Assembly (NCBI GenBank): GCA_934394545.1
Contig: CAKRRG010000008.1
Span: 1 to 63,648 of the forward strand
Origin: an uncultured Blautia sp.
GTDB taxonomy: Bacteria > Bacillota > Clostridia > Lachnospirales > Lachnospiraceae
Length of the DNA: 63,648 nucleotides
Direction of reading: 5' to 3'
Below are positions 47,301-55,330 of this stretch, piece by piece; positions within the stretch are counted from its first letter, which is position 1, and each line of letters opens with the position of its first letter. Position numbers and translations under genes: made by a program. Under the pieces are notes generated by a model. That model saw nothing but the letters and a program-made list of their open reading frames with translations. It searched no databases and was not told the origin of the DNA.

Positions 47301-47651
47301 GCCAGGCTTGTTCATCTGGCTTCCAAGATAAGGAAGCTCTTTCTTATGCTGCTGTACCAGTTTCTGAAGTACCATGCTTTTCCCCGTATCGTCAAGAAGC
47401 ACCTCCTGGGCGCCTCCTACTTCCTCGAATACACGATAAGCAAGACGCTGAAAGCTGAGTACATCAATGTTCAGGATTCCTTTTCCAGGATGCATTTCTA
47501 CCACATTCTTCTGGGTCTGCATGGTGAACTGCTCTGGAACAATGATGTAGTAAAGGCTCTGTGGATTCTCCAGGGATTCCCGGATAATATGCTCACAGGC
47601 ATAGTGTGTTTTTCCTATACCGGAGCTTCCGATAATAAATTGCAGGGACAA
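44322..47651 (-). CDS. addB: ATP-dependent helicase/nuclease subunit B
   Basis: 1109 aa from the TTG at 47651, chosen because AAAGGAGGAG lies 5 nt upstream. The ATG at 47684 has no site. Walker A GSSGIGKTHYA is at the start. The C-terminal nuclease has VIDYKTGNTSFDLV. Iron-sulfur cysteines: one in YSACAFAHFLQYG and three in ACTYCPYSGVCGF. These are the AddB 4Fe-4S ligands. AddB scans Chi-like sites and cuts the 5' strand. addB precedes addA in one unit. Confidence 0.97.
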   Translation of the reverse strand: MSLQFIIGSSGIGKTHYACEHIIRESLENPQSLYYIIVPEQFTMQTQKNVVEMHPGKGILNIDVLSFQRLAYRVFEEVGGAQEVLLDDTGKSMVLQKLVQQHKKELPYLGSQMNKPGYLDEVKSLISEFIQYDIREEELLDLVGKTGQDSLLHMKMQDVGVLYQAFLQYLEGHYMTGEGVMDALKKAVPFSGKLKNSVLLLDGFTGFTPVQMNVIRELLHVCSKVLVTVTLDARENPLQLGKPHQLFYMSRKMIHTLSGLTSDLDEPVLLKEAGKGRFETAPALGFLEQQLFRYRRAVYEEEQQEICILAAESPVKELEETARRIRRMIRENNLKYGEIAVITGNLEAYKSTAAQVFEEAGIPYFLDEKHTILMNPFIEYIRAALDMVTKGFSYESVFRYLRCGMSGLTRAQVDMLENYVLALGIRGYTKWSEKWIRTYRTMNPEDIQVLNEYREKFLMEIQSLVQGFTGGKKKVCEYCYYLYQFITDCEIQRKLKEQELCFQEKGEKALEKEYAQIYGIVMELLDRMVEILGEEELTRLEFTQILETGFAKSKVALIPPSMDQVLIGDMERTRLKEIKALFFVGVNEGNIPKNTDSGGMLTQMDREFFAEEGMELAPGPKELMNTQRFYLYLNLTKPSRYLCLSYCFSNGKGEPVSPAYLIHSIQGLYPGLDIKNAGDEEFSLNSMELPATSLECFLKGLTEGALGKGEPLYSELYSWYLRNPKYGTIVKKLVEASRTRKPADLISESVAKVLYGEVSPYSATRLERYSACAFAHFLQYGLKLTERAEYEFRAMDMGNIMHKVLEQLIREVNKEKLSLRELSDEKRDALADLLVDKVSADYGNTILKSSARNEYMIQRTKRMVRRTVWAIQEQLKAGEFEPEGVEVVFQGGRIDRVDTMETDDGKLYVRVIDYKTGNTSFDLVSLYHGLQLQLMVYMDGALTVEKNKHKDKEVIPAGVFYYNIKDPMIQEKIDADVDTVRQKVLKELKMNGLVQADRLLVEKMDSSYVSLPVSFNKDGSFRRNSSVATREQFDILNRYVKTKISHIRKAILSGDAQVSPYMLGKKNACTYCPYSGVCGFDMEIPGYEFRRLKSFSDEELWNAFGKEVE

Positions 47652-47694
47652 GTTCTCTCCTCCTTTGGCAGGTAAAATAGTCATTCTGTTTTTT

Positions 47695-47723
47695 ATTTTA
47701 TCATATTTTCCCCTCTTTGATAA
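47695..47723 (-). promoter_or_regulatory. Possible promoter of addBA
   Basis: TTATCA (47718-47723), 17-nt spacer, TAAAAT (47695-47700), minus strand. The -35 is weak. Confidence 0.45.
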
Positions 47724-47809
47724 TAGGATAGAATAAGCAAGTTACGGTTCGCTTCATACATTTTTCAGAATCGTTTTTTATTAGAAATGCAAAACAGGAG
47801 GCGCAATCC

Positions 47810-48268
47810 ATGAGTTCGAAAACCAGGATCATTGTATTACATATGAAGGAAGTGGTGTATACCATTGCCCTTCTCATTCTTGCTATCCTGCTGGGGATAC
47901 TGATTTATTTTATGTTTGGTCCCGGAAAAAGCCAGTCAGCGGCTACTGTAGGGGAAGAACGGTATACCCCTGGAGTTTACCGCACTTCCCTAACCCTGAA
48001 TAAGAATACCTTTGACGTAGAGGTTACTGTGAACCAGAGCCGTATACAGTCTATTGAACTTGTAAATCTAAGTGAAAGCACCACCGCCATGTTTCCGCTG
48101 GTAAAGCCTTCCCTGGAATCTCTGGCAAGTCAGATCGTTAACAGCCAGTCCCTGAATGATCTGAAATATTCCACAGATCGTAAATATACATCCCAGTTAC
48201 TTATTTCCGCCATTGAGGAAGCGCTGAAAAAGGCGGAGAACCAAGTTAGTTCTCCGCCTGTAACATAA
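47810..48268 (+). CDS. Membrane-anchored FMN_bind-like protein
   Basis: 152 aa. One membrane helix at about 16-37, then an external domain with the FMN_bind outline: YTPGVYRTSLTLNKNTFDVEVTVNQSRIQSIELV, then a helix and YTSQLLISAIEEALKKA. The flavin-attachment motif of the family (S-G-A-T-x-T-S) is replaced by YSTDRKYTSQ, so covalent FMN is unlikely. Start ATG at 47810 with CAGGAGG. It converges on nadE, only 6 bp apart. Function unknown; a non-flavin carrier or structural relative is possible. Confidence 0.75.
   Translation: MSSKTRIIVLHMKEVVYTIALLILAILLGILIYFMFGPGKSQSAATVGEERYTPGVYRTSLTLNKNTFDVEVTVNQSRIQSIELVNLSESTTAMFPLVKPSLESLASQIVNSQSLNDLKYSTDRKYTSQLLISAIEEALKKAENQVSSPPVT
48227..48258 (-). 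terminator. nadE terminator inside the end of the convergent gene
   Basis: GGCGGAGAAC (48232-48241), 7-nt loop, GTTCTCCGCC (48249-48258). On the minus strand it is followed by TTTTTC. It lies within the last codons of the 47810-48268 gene. Confidence 0.85.
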
Positions 48269-48274
48269 TCTGTT

Positions 48275-50191
48275 TTATTCCTCAATCCTCTCCAATACTT
48301 CCATCCATATCCTTGCACTTGCATCACTTGGCATACGAAGGTCACCTCTTGGAGAGAGCGCAACACTTCCCACCTTCGGACCATCCGGAAGACAGGAGCG
48401 CTTAAACTGCTGTGCAAAAAATCTACGGTAAAAGATTTTCAGCCATTTCAGAATAGTTGCCCTATCATAGGTATTCTCAAAGGTTCTGCAGGCAATCCGA
48501 TAAATCTTGTCCGGTTCAAAGCCTGCACGAAGCATATAATATAAATAGAAATCATGAAGCTCATAAGGACCAACCAAATCCTCTGTTTTCTGCGCGATCT
48601 TACCATCCTTAGGAGGCAGAAGCTCAGGACTTACAGGAGTATCCAGAATATCAAGAAGTACCTCCTCCAGATTCTTCTCCTTGCAGGTATCGGCATAATA
48701 GTGGACAAGATGTCTGACCAACGTCTTGGGAACAGAGGCATTTACTCCATACATGGACATATGGTCACCATTGTAAGTAGCCCAGCCAAGAGCCAGTTCC
48801 GAAAGGTCTCCTGTTCCAACCAGAAGCGCCCCCTCCTGATTCGCCATATCCATAAGGATCTGGGTACGCTCTCTGGCCTGACAGTTCTCATAAGTCACAT
48901 CATGAACAGAAGGGTCATGTCCGATATCCCGGAAATGAATATTTACGGCTTCTTTAATATTTACCTCAGTAAGTGTAGCACCGAGGCATTTGCTTAATTT
49001 GCAGGCATTCTGATAGGTTCTGTCTGTAGTGCCAAAGCAGGGCATGGTAATACAATGGATATTCTCTGACGGCAGATCCATCATCTGGAAGGTACGGGCA
49101 ATTACAAGCAGGGCAAGTGTGGAATCCAGTCCTCCCGAAAGCCCTACCATTGCTTTCTGACAATGGATATGGCTCATTCTCTTCTTAAGCCCCATTGCCT
49201 GAATATTCAGGATCTCTTCACAACGCATATCACGTTCTTCTTTTTTGGAAGGTACGAAAGGATATGGCGCAAAGCTTCTGGTAAGAACTGTTTCCTCAAT
49301 CTCCACATCAAATGGAACAAGCTGAAAGTCTGCGCTGTCAGCCGGCGGATAGGTAGAAATCCTTCTTCTCTCGTCTGCCATTCTCTGTACATCAATTTCT
49401 CCATAAATCGTGGTATTATGAAAACGCTTCGCTTCTGCGAGAAGGGTGCCATTCTCTGCGATCAGATTCTGTCCGCCAAATACAAGATCCTGGGAAGACT
49501 CCCCTTCCCCTGCTGTAGCGTAGATATAACCGCATACCAGCCTTGCGGACTGCCCTCTTACCAGGTCACGACGATAGGAATCCTTTCCAACCATCTCATC
49601 ACTGGCAGAAAGATTGACAATAATATGGGCGCCACCCTGGGCAAGATTCACACTTGGAGGAAGCGGAGCCCAAAGATCTTCGCAGATTTCTGCTGCCACA
49701 GTCAGTTCCGGCAGACTCTCACAGGTAAAAATAAGATTGCTTCCAAATGGAACACTCTCCTCCCCAACCGTCACATCTGTCCACACATCTTCACCTGAAA
49801 CAAAATGTCTCTGCTCATAAAACTCATTGTAATTCGGAATGTAAGTCTTAGGTACAAAGCCAAGAATGCTTCCATGATTCAGCACTGCTGCCACATTATA
49901 AAGCTTACCATTTAACCGCATTGGCAAACCTGCAAAAATCAACGCATCCACATCCTCTGTCTCCCTGGTAATGGTCAGAAGGCTCTCCCACGCGCTGTCC
50001 AGCAGTCTTCTCTGAAGAAAAAGATCCTGACAGGTATAGCCTGTGATGCAAAGCTCCGGGAGCACCATGATCTTGGCATGCTGCTCATCCATTTCACGGA
50101 TTACTTCCAGGATTGCCTGGGTATTTGCCTTGCAGTCTGCAACTGTAATCTGCGGAGTTCCCGCCGCTACTTTAATAAATCCCTGATTCAT
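48275..50191 (-). CDS. nadE: NAD(+) synthase, glutamine-dependent
   Basis: 638 aa. N-terminal CN-hydrolase/glutaminase domain with catalytic Glu in VLPELCITGYTC, Lys in VPKTYIPNYNEFYEQ, Cys in AAEICEDLWAP. C-terminal synthetase with the PP-loop VGLSGGLDSTLALL near residue 350. It amidates deamido-NAD with glutamine nitrogen. 12 bp downstream of hslO, same strand, so likely part of the lipoprotein-methyltransferase-hslO-nadE unit. Its terminator is inside the neighbouring convergent gene. Confidence 0.98.
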   Translation of the reverse strand: MNQGFIKVAAGTPQITVADCKANTQAILEVIREMDEQHAKIMVLPELCITGYTCQDLFLQRRLLDSAWESLLTITRETEDVDALIFAGLPMRLNGKLYNVAAVLNHGSILGFVPKTYIPNYNEFYEQRHFVSGEDVWTDVTVGEESVPFGSNLIFTCESLPELTVAAEICEDLWAPLPPSVNLAQGGAHIIVNLSASDEMVGKDSYRRDLVRGQSARLVCGYIYATAGEGESSQDLVFGGQNLIAENGTLLAEAKRFHNTTIYGEIDVQRMADERRRISTYPPADSADFQLVPFDVEIEETVLTRSFAPYPFVPSKKEERDMRCEEILNIQAMGLKKRMSHIHCQKAMVGLSGGLDSTLALLVIARTFQMMDLPSENIHCITMPCFGTTDRTYQNACKLSKCLGATLTEVNIKEAVNIHFRDIGHDPSVHDVTYENCQARERTQILMDMANQEGALLVGTGDLSELALGWATYNGDHMSMYGVNASVPKTLVRHLVHYYADTCKEKNLEEVLLDILDTPVSPELLPPKDGKIAQKTEDLVGPYELHDFYLYYMLRAGFEPDKIYRIACRTFENTYDRATILKWLKIFYRRFFAQQFKRSCLPDGPKVGSVALSPRGDLRMPSDASARIWMEVLERIEE

Positions 50192-50203
50192 ATCCTGATC
50201 CTC

Positions 50204-51082
50204 TTATTTACACTTTCTAAGAATTTCTTTCAGTTCTTCTACCGTAAAGGTATAATTGGTATTACAGAAATGACAGTTCATCTCAATGGGTTTCCCTTCC
50301 TGGATCATTTCGTTCAGTTCTTTTCTTCCAATGCTGATCAAAGCCTTCTCTACCCGTTCCTTGGTGCAATTACAATGAAAACGTGTATCTGTTTTCTCAT
50401 TAATCTGGATATCAAAGCCTTCCAGAACCTTCTCCAGCAGACTCTCCGGAGTATGTCCTTCTTCTAACAGGCTGGTAACGGAACTGATTTTCTGTACATT
50501 CTGCTCCAATTTCGCAATGATTTCTTCCTCAGCAAACGGCATAAGCTGCACAATAAAGCCTCCGGCCTGCCGTACTGTATTATTCTTATTCATCAGAACT
50601 CCAAGTCCAACTGCTGAAGGAACCTGCTCACTTGTTGCAAAATAGTAGGTCAGATCCTCTGCGATCTCACAGGTCTGAAGCATAACCTGTCCGCTATATG
50701 GTTCTTTCAGTCCCATATCCTTGATAACGGTAAGAAAGCCCGGACCAACTGCCCCTGCAACATCCAGCTTCCCTTTCGCATTTGCAGGAATGCACACATC
50801 CGGATTTCCCACATAGCCCTTCACATTCCCATGAGAATCTGCAGTTACTGTAATTCCTTGAATAGGGCCGCCAGACTTTATCTGAAGAGTCAGAACATCC
50901 TTCTCCCCTTTCATCATGGAACCCATCATAGCGCCTGCAGTCAGAAGCCTTCCCAGTGCTGCAGTTGCTACCGGACTTGTATTGTGATGCTCCCTGGCAG
51001 TCTCCACCATCTCAGTCGTCACTGCCGCAAATGCGCGGATCTGGTCATTGGCCGCAGTTGCGCGGATAATATAATCATTCAT
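50204..51082 (-). CDS. hslO: Redox-regulated chaperone Hsp33
   Basis: 292 aa from the ATG at 51082 (GGAG 7 nt upstream); the frame runs on to 51115. Core domain with DYIIRATAANDQIRAFAAVTT and MMKGEKDVLTLQIKSGGPIQG, then the zinc-binding redox switch CNC (HCNCTKERV) and CHFC (NCHFCNTNYTF). Oxidation of these four Cys releases zinc and activates holdase function. Lies between the methyltransferase gene and nadE, spaced 22 and 12 bp. An aerobic-stress gene in an anaerobe is usual for this family. Confidence 0.97.
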   Translation of the reverse strand: MNDYIIRATAANDQIRAFAAVTTEMVETAREHHNTSPVATAALGRLLTAGAMMGSMMKGEKDVLTLQIKSGGPIQGITVTADSHGNVKGYVGNPDVCIPANAKGKLDVAGAVGPGFLTVIKDMGLKEPYSGQVMLQTCEIAEDLTYYFATSEQVPSAVGLGVLMNKNNTVRQAGGFIVQLMPFAEEEIIAKLEQNVQKISSVTSLLEEGHTPESLLEKVLEGFDIQINEKTDTRFHCNCTKERVEKALISIGRKELNEMIQEGKPIEMNCHFCNTNYTFTVEELKEILRKCK

Positions 51083-51104
51083 ATGTTTTCTCCAATCTGT
51101 ATTC

Positions 51105-51866
51105 TTATTTCCCATGCTCTCTTACCACAAAAGTAAGTCTTCCACTCTCTTCTTTGGGTGGTTCCATCGTATAAGCGTCATATACTGCAAGAAGCTCCAT
51201 CCCAGCCTTTCCTATAAGTTCTTTTATCTTCTCCAGAGAATAAGCTCTCTGATAATGAATCTCCTCATCCTTCTCATAAAGCCCATCTTCCCTGGAAATA
51301 AAAAGTGCCAGCTCATATGTATTGATCCCGGTCTCCTCATCATAACTGTTCTCCCAGATGAAGCTTCCCTCCTCACGATTCTCTGCGATAGTGGTATCCC
51401 CGATCATAGTCTGATATTTATAAACCGTATTCATATCAAACAGGAAGATTCCCTGAGGATCCAGATAATTATTCACCAGCGCAAATACATGCTCCAGTTC
51501 CTTCTCTTCTGTTATGTAATTTAAGCTGTCACAAACGCTTACCACAGCCCTTACGGTTCCATATAATTCAAATTCCTGCATGTCCTGAAGAAGATACAGG
51601 ATGTCGTGGCCAGACTCTGCACGCTTCTCCATAGCCTCAGAAAGCATCTCTCCGGAATTATCCACACCGATCATATCATAGCCGGCCTCTGCCAGGATCT
51701 CTGTCATGGTTCCTGTACCACAGCCAAGATCCAGGACAAGGCCTTCTGTGATTCCCTGTGCCCTAAGCTGCTGTTTCAGCCAATTGCCCCAGGCCACATA
51801 ATCCACATTATCCTGAAACATATCGTATACTCTGGCAAATTCACCATAAGCCTGAAAATTATCCAT
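51105..51866 (-). CDS. Class I SAM-dependent methyltransferase
   Basis: 253 aa from the ATG at 51866, with GGAGGG 3 nt upstream. The frame is open to 51932, but that stretch is a hairpin leader. Motif I VLDLGCGTGTMTEILAEAGYD, acidic loop GVDNSGEMLSEA, motif II AVVSVCDSLNYI, then LFDMNTVYKYQ. The N-terminus AYGEFARVYDMFQDNVDY is typical of YqeM-like methyltransferases. The substrate cannot be read from sequence. It follows the lipoprotein gene and precedes hslO. Confidence 0.88.
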   Translation of the reverse strand: MDNFQAYGEFARVYDMFQDNVDYVAWGNWLKQQLRAQGITEGLVLDLGCGTGTMTEILAEAGYDMIGVDNSGEMLSEAMEKRAESGHDILYLLQDMQEFELYGTVRAVVSVCDSLNYITEEKELEHVFALVNNYLDPQGIFLFDMNTVYKYQTMIGDTTIAENREEGSFIWENSYDEETGINTYELALFISREDGLYEKDEEIHYQRAYSLEKIKELIGKAGMELLAVYDAYTMEPPKEESGRLTFVVREHGK

Positions 51867-51881
51867 ATTCCCTCCAACCAT

Positions 51882-51920
51882 CACGGACACAGCCATCCTT
51901 TCCGGGTAGCTGTGTCCGTG
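51882..51920 (-). promoter_or_regulatory. 12-bp hairpin just before the methyltransferase ribosome site
   Basis: CACGGACACAGC (51882-51893) and GCTGTGTCCGTG (51909-51920) form a perfect stem with a 15-nt loop, ending 6 nt before GGAGGG. No T run follows, so it is either a leader structure or a factor-dependent end of the lipoprotein transcript. Confidence 0.6.
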
Positions 51921-51963
51921 GTAAGTCAACATTCTGCTGTTCGCTGTATTAGTACAGTGAATA

Positions 51964-52965
51964 TTACTCTACAGGCATATAATATACGTCTGCACCTTCA
52001 CCGTGCCAGTAATAATCTACATCATTCTGATCGTAAACGTCTTCGTTATTCACAAACCGATAGGTATTTCCATCGAAATCAACCCAGTTGCCATTTCCAT
52101 CCGGAGTAATTACAAGCGGATGTCCGTCAGAGTTACGGTAAATCGTTCTGGTCTGATTCGTATCGGTAAGCTGCTCCTGTGTAAATCCACCGGAATTCGT
52201 GATGGTTCCGTCACCAGAGCCGTCTGTACTTCCAGACTGTGTACCATCCGTTGTTCCTTCTGTGGCCGTTCCCTCTGCAGTGCCATCAGCTGCATTATCA
52301 GAGGACTGTACCGGTGCTGCTGCCTTCAAGGAAGACTCTCCGGCAATTCCGAAGGAATCAACAGCCGCCTTGATTCCGGCATAAGACGCATCATTGACAA
52401 CAGAGCCACAGATATTATAGTACTCATCAGAACTCTTAAATATCTTATGGATTGCATACGTATATCCACCACTCTTGGCCGCGTCCGTATATTTCACTGT
52501 ATAAGTATAAACACCTACACCTTCTACATCATTGGACGTATAATCCTGTATCTCGAAGTCCGTGCCTTCTGCAAGATCAGAAGCCTGTTCCAGTGCAGCG
52601 GCCAGATCCTGTGTATCTGGAAGCATTGCAGAAGCCATGTCTTCCTCTCCCTGTCCGTGAAGGATCAGAATCTTGCCTTGCTCAGGAGATTCAAAGCTGA
52701 GCATATCTGCTTCATCTGCCTTATTCGCCCAGGTAGCATCCGGAAGCTTAATTGAAACAGCTCCATTACTTGAAGTGTATGTGCTATCCTGTACATCCGG
52801 CGCAATAGTTGGCTCCGGAGTCGGGGTGGATGTTGGTTCCGGAGTAGGCGTTTCCTCTACAACTACCTGCTCCTCTGGTTCTTCTCCACCAAAGCTGCAG
52901 CCGGTTGCAGCTGCAGAAACACTTACTGCTATAGTTAAGATTGCAATAATCTTCTTATTCTTCAT
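51964..52965 (-). CDS. Lipoprotein with Thr/Pro linker
   Basis: 333 aa. Lipobox AAATGC with Cys23 after a short signal. A Glu/Val/Thr/Pro linker (EETPTPEPTSTPTPEPTIA) leads to a folded domain at about 60-205 (GAVSIKLPDATWANKADEADM through VNDASYAGIKAAVDSFGIA) that resembles small substrate- or lipid-binding domains. A Gly/Thr/Asp-rich second linker follows, then a C-terminal aromatic unit (TIYRNSDGHPLVITPDGNGNWVDFDGN). The duplicated linkers suggest two surface-exposed modules. I do not recognise the folded domain by name. Its own promoter is visible. Confidence 0.8.
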   Translation of the reverse strand: MKNKKIIAILTIAVSVSAAATGCSFGGEEPEEQVVVEETPTPEPTSTPTPEPTIAPDVQDSTYTSSNGAVSIKLPDATWANKADEADMLSFESPEQGKILILHGQGEEDMASAMLPDTQDLAAALEQASDLAEGTDFEIQDYTSNDVEGVGVYTYTVKYTDAAKSGGYTYAIHKIFKSSDEYYNICGSVVNDASYAGIKAAVDSFGIAGESSLKAAAPVQSSDNAADGTAEGTATEGTTDGTQSGSTDGSGDGTITNSGGFTQEQLTDTNQTRTIYRNSDGHPLVITPDGNGNWVDFDGNTYRFVNNEDVYDQNDVDYYWHGEGADVYYMPVE

Positions 52966-53035
52966 GGTATCCTCCTTATTTCACTGCTGTTTCCTGCCTG
53001 AACAGTAACCTTATTTATCAAATCCCTTGGGCTAT

Positions 53036-53064
53036 ATTTTACAGTTTTATTACATACCTGTCAA
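53036..53064 (-). promoter_or_regulatory. Promoter of the lipoprotein gene (and unit to nadE)
   Basis: TTGACA (53059-53064), 17-nt spacer, TAAAAT (53036-53041), minus strand. AAGGAGG precedes the start codon. Confidence 0.85.
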
Positions 53065-53185
53065 TGGATTTCCCCGTATGCAAACGAAATTTCCTGTGAA
53101 AATATTATAAACCTCAGATGTATTTTTTATACATTTTTATTAACAGATTGCATTATACGCTATGTTTGTCATACTTTTGTAATAT

Positions 53186-55261
53186 TTATTTTTCATATTC
53201 ATACATATGCAATTTATGAAGTGCCCTGGTAGCAGCAATGTATCGTCCCTGCCTGGCCAGAGGACTCTGGTCTTCAGCGGGAAACAAAGAAAATACCTGG
53301 TCAAATTCCAGACCTTTTGCAAGATAGAAGGTAGTCACCGTAAGTCCCTTGCAGAAGCTGGTACTATCACGGTGAAGATAGGAGAAACGATTTTCTATGT
53401 CAAAACCGTTTTTTTCCAGTTTTTCTTTCAGAAGTCTTGCAGCCTGTTTCGCCTCACTCTCAGTACGAAGGATCACAGCAGCAGTCTCAAACTGCTCTTC
53501 CCCCAGCTGGAGCTTACTTACGATTTCATCCAGTGCAGCTTCCATTGCCAGTTTCTTTCCACCTGTAAATGCCAGTTCTTCCACCGGCTCACCGTGACGC
53601 TCAAACAGTTCCATATCTGTAATTCCAGCAAGTCCATTCGCATAGGAAGCAATCTCCACTGTATTTCGGTAGCTTTTATTCATAACAATTCTTCGAATGT
53701 CTTTTCCGAAAATTTTTGGCAGAAAACCGGTTACGTCCTGGTTCTTATCTTCCATAGTCTGCGCCTTATCACCCAGAATTGTCATACGGCATGGGAACAT
53801 CATCTTAATAATCAGATACTGAAGTCTGGAATAATCCTGCATTTCATCTACTACAAGATGCTTGATTCCATTGTGGCTGGTCTGGCGAAGAAGACGGTAT
53901 TTCATATAAAGCATGGGATATACATCCTCATATCTAAGTTTTCTGTCCGGAAGCTGTACATGAGGAAGCCCCGGATAACCACACGCTTCCAGAAAACGAC
54001 TATAGATCACATAAAGATCCTGTGTCTCGTACATGTTCATAAACTTTTCCATTACAAGAGCACGCTCTTCCTCGTCCATATCATTATCACGAAGGGTTTC
54101 TATCTCATCAATAAAATTCTCTGCAACGGCCTCCATTCTGGAAAGCAGGGGAATGTCCTGGAATTTAAAATAGAAAAGATCAATAATCTCTTCTTCTTTT
54201 TTTGTAAAATTCTTATACTCCACATCGTGGAAGTTCATCAGTCCGTCTTCCAGAGAAACCAGATAGCCTTCCATCTGATTCAGAAACTCCCCTGACTGCT
54301 TTTCCCTGTAAAAAGAAAGCTGCTCCGGATAATTCAGACTCTGCTCGATCTGATCATAGCGGTCCTCACAGTCAGAGGCTATATCCTTCAGCTGTTTGTA
54401 GGCAAAAAGGTCAAAGCTCATTTCCTTAATATTCTCCTCACCAAGCTCCGGAAGAATGTGGGAAATATAGTCCGAAAATATGCTATTCGGAGACAGGATC
54501 AGAATATTCGAGGATTTCAGATTCTGCCGGTCATGATACAGAAGATAAGCAATTCTGTGCAAAGCAATGGAGGTCTTTCCGCTTCCGGCAGCCCCCTGGA
54601 TCACCATAATCTTGTCCTTTGTATTTCGGATAATGGCATTCTGCTCCTTCTGGATGGTACGGACAATGTTTTTCAATGCTACGCTGCCGCCACTGCCAAG
54701 CTCAGCCATAAGAATTTCATCGTCGATTTTCACATCACTCTCAAACTGATAAACCATGCGTCCGTTTCGGATCTTATACTGCCATTTAGAAGCAATCTCA
54801 CCATAAATGGTTCCAAGAGGTGCTTCATAAGATGCCGGACCCTTGTCATAATCATAAAAAAGACCGCTGACAGGTGCACGCCAATCATAGATCAAAGGGG
54901 TATGGCCTGCCTCTTCTGCAAAATTCCCGATTCCAATATAAAAGATCTCCGGCTGCTCCTCTCCCTCAAAAAGGAAGTCTACCCTGCCAAAGAAGGGAGA
55001 TGCAAGCATTTTGCGGAACCTTTTTCGCAAATGGATCTGCTGTTCGTTGGCATTGATCTGGTGAAGAAGTGCCTGCTGGTTATCAAAATTTTCGTAACCG
55101 TATTGATCCATTTCCGTATAATTCTCCCAGTAGTACTCATGCATTCCCTCAATGTCCTTCTGACCTTCCAGAATAGACTGGCTGATGTGGGTGATCCGGA
55201 TTTTTAATTTATCTGTAACGTATGCAAGAAACGCTGCTCCGTCTTTATTGTCAATTATCAT
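53186..55261 (-). CDS. helD: RNA-polymerase-recycling helicase HelD
   Basis: 691 aa, shorter than the 774-aa Bacillus protein. N-terminal helical arm (1-85) would enter the RNA polymerase secondary channel; IYDWRAPVSGLFYDYDKGP is typical of HelD. Walker A GAAGSGKTS at 223-231 starts a UvrD-type ATPase, with VDEMQDYSRLQY, GDKAQTMEDK, NKSYRNTVEIA and VTTFYLAKGLEFDQV. C-terminal YIAATRALHKLHMYEYE. HelD strips stalled RNA polymerase from DNA. Upstream lies the ABC exporter operon on the same strand, with an own promoter between. Confidence 0.92.
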   Translation of the reverse strand: MIIDNKDGAAFLAYVTDKLKIRITHISQSILEGQKDIEGMHEYYWENYTEMDQYGYENFDNQQALLHQINANEQQIHLRKRFRKMLASPFFGRVDFLFEGEEQPEIFYIGIGNFAEEAGHTPLIYDWRAPVSGLFYDYDKGPASYEAPLGTIYGEIASKWQYKIRNGRMVYQFESDVKIDDEILMAELGSGGSVALKNIVRTIQKEQNAIIRNTKDKIMVIQGAAGSGKTSIALHRIAYLLYHDRQNLKSSNILILSPNSIFSDYISHILPELGEENIKEMSFDLFAYKQLKDIASDCEDRYDQIEQSLNYPEQLSFYREKQSGEFLNQMEGYLVSLEDGLMNFHDVEYKNFTKKEEEIIDLFYFKFQDIPLLSRMEAVAENFIDEIETLRDNDMDEEERALVMEKFMNMYETQDLYVIYSRFLEACGYPGLPHVQLPDRKLRYEDVYPMLYMKYRLLRQTSHNGIKHLVVDEMQDYSRLQYLIIKMMFPCRMTILGDKAQTMEDKNQDVTGFLPKIFGKDIRRIVMNKSYRNTVEIASYANGLAGITDMELFERHGEPVEELAFTGGKKLAMEAALDEIVSKLQLGEEQFETAAVILRTESEAKQAARLLKEKLEKNGFDIENRFSYLHRDSTSFCKGLTVTTFYLAKGLEFDQVFSLFPAEDQSPLARQGRYIAATRALHKLHMYEYEK

Positions 55262-55275
55262 TTTCTATACGCTCC

Positions 55276-55318
55276 TTTGGCGGAAACTTTGCTCCATTAT
55301 ACATTATCTGCCGCCAAA
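55276..55318 (-). promoter_or_regulatory. helD promoter region flanked by an 8-bp inverted repeat
   Basis: A TATAAT box at 55296-55301 (minus strand) lies between TTTGGCGG (55276-55283) and CCGCCAAA (55311-55318). The -35 is weak. The repeat is centred on the promoter and might be an operator. Confidence 0.5.
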
Positions 55319-55330
55319 AGTATAGACAAA

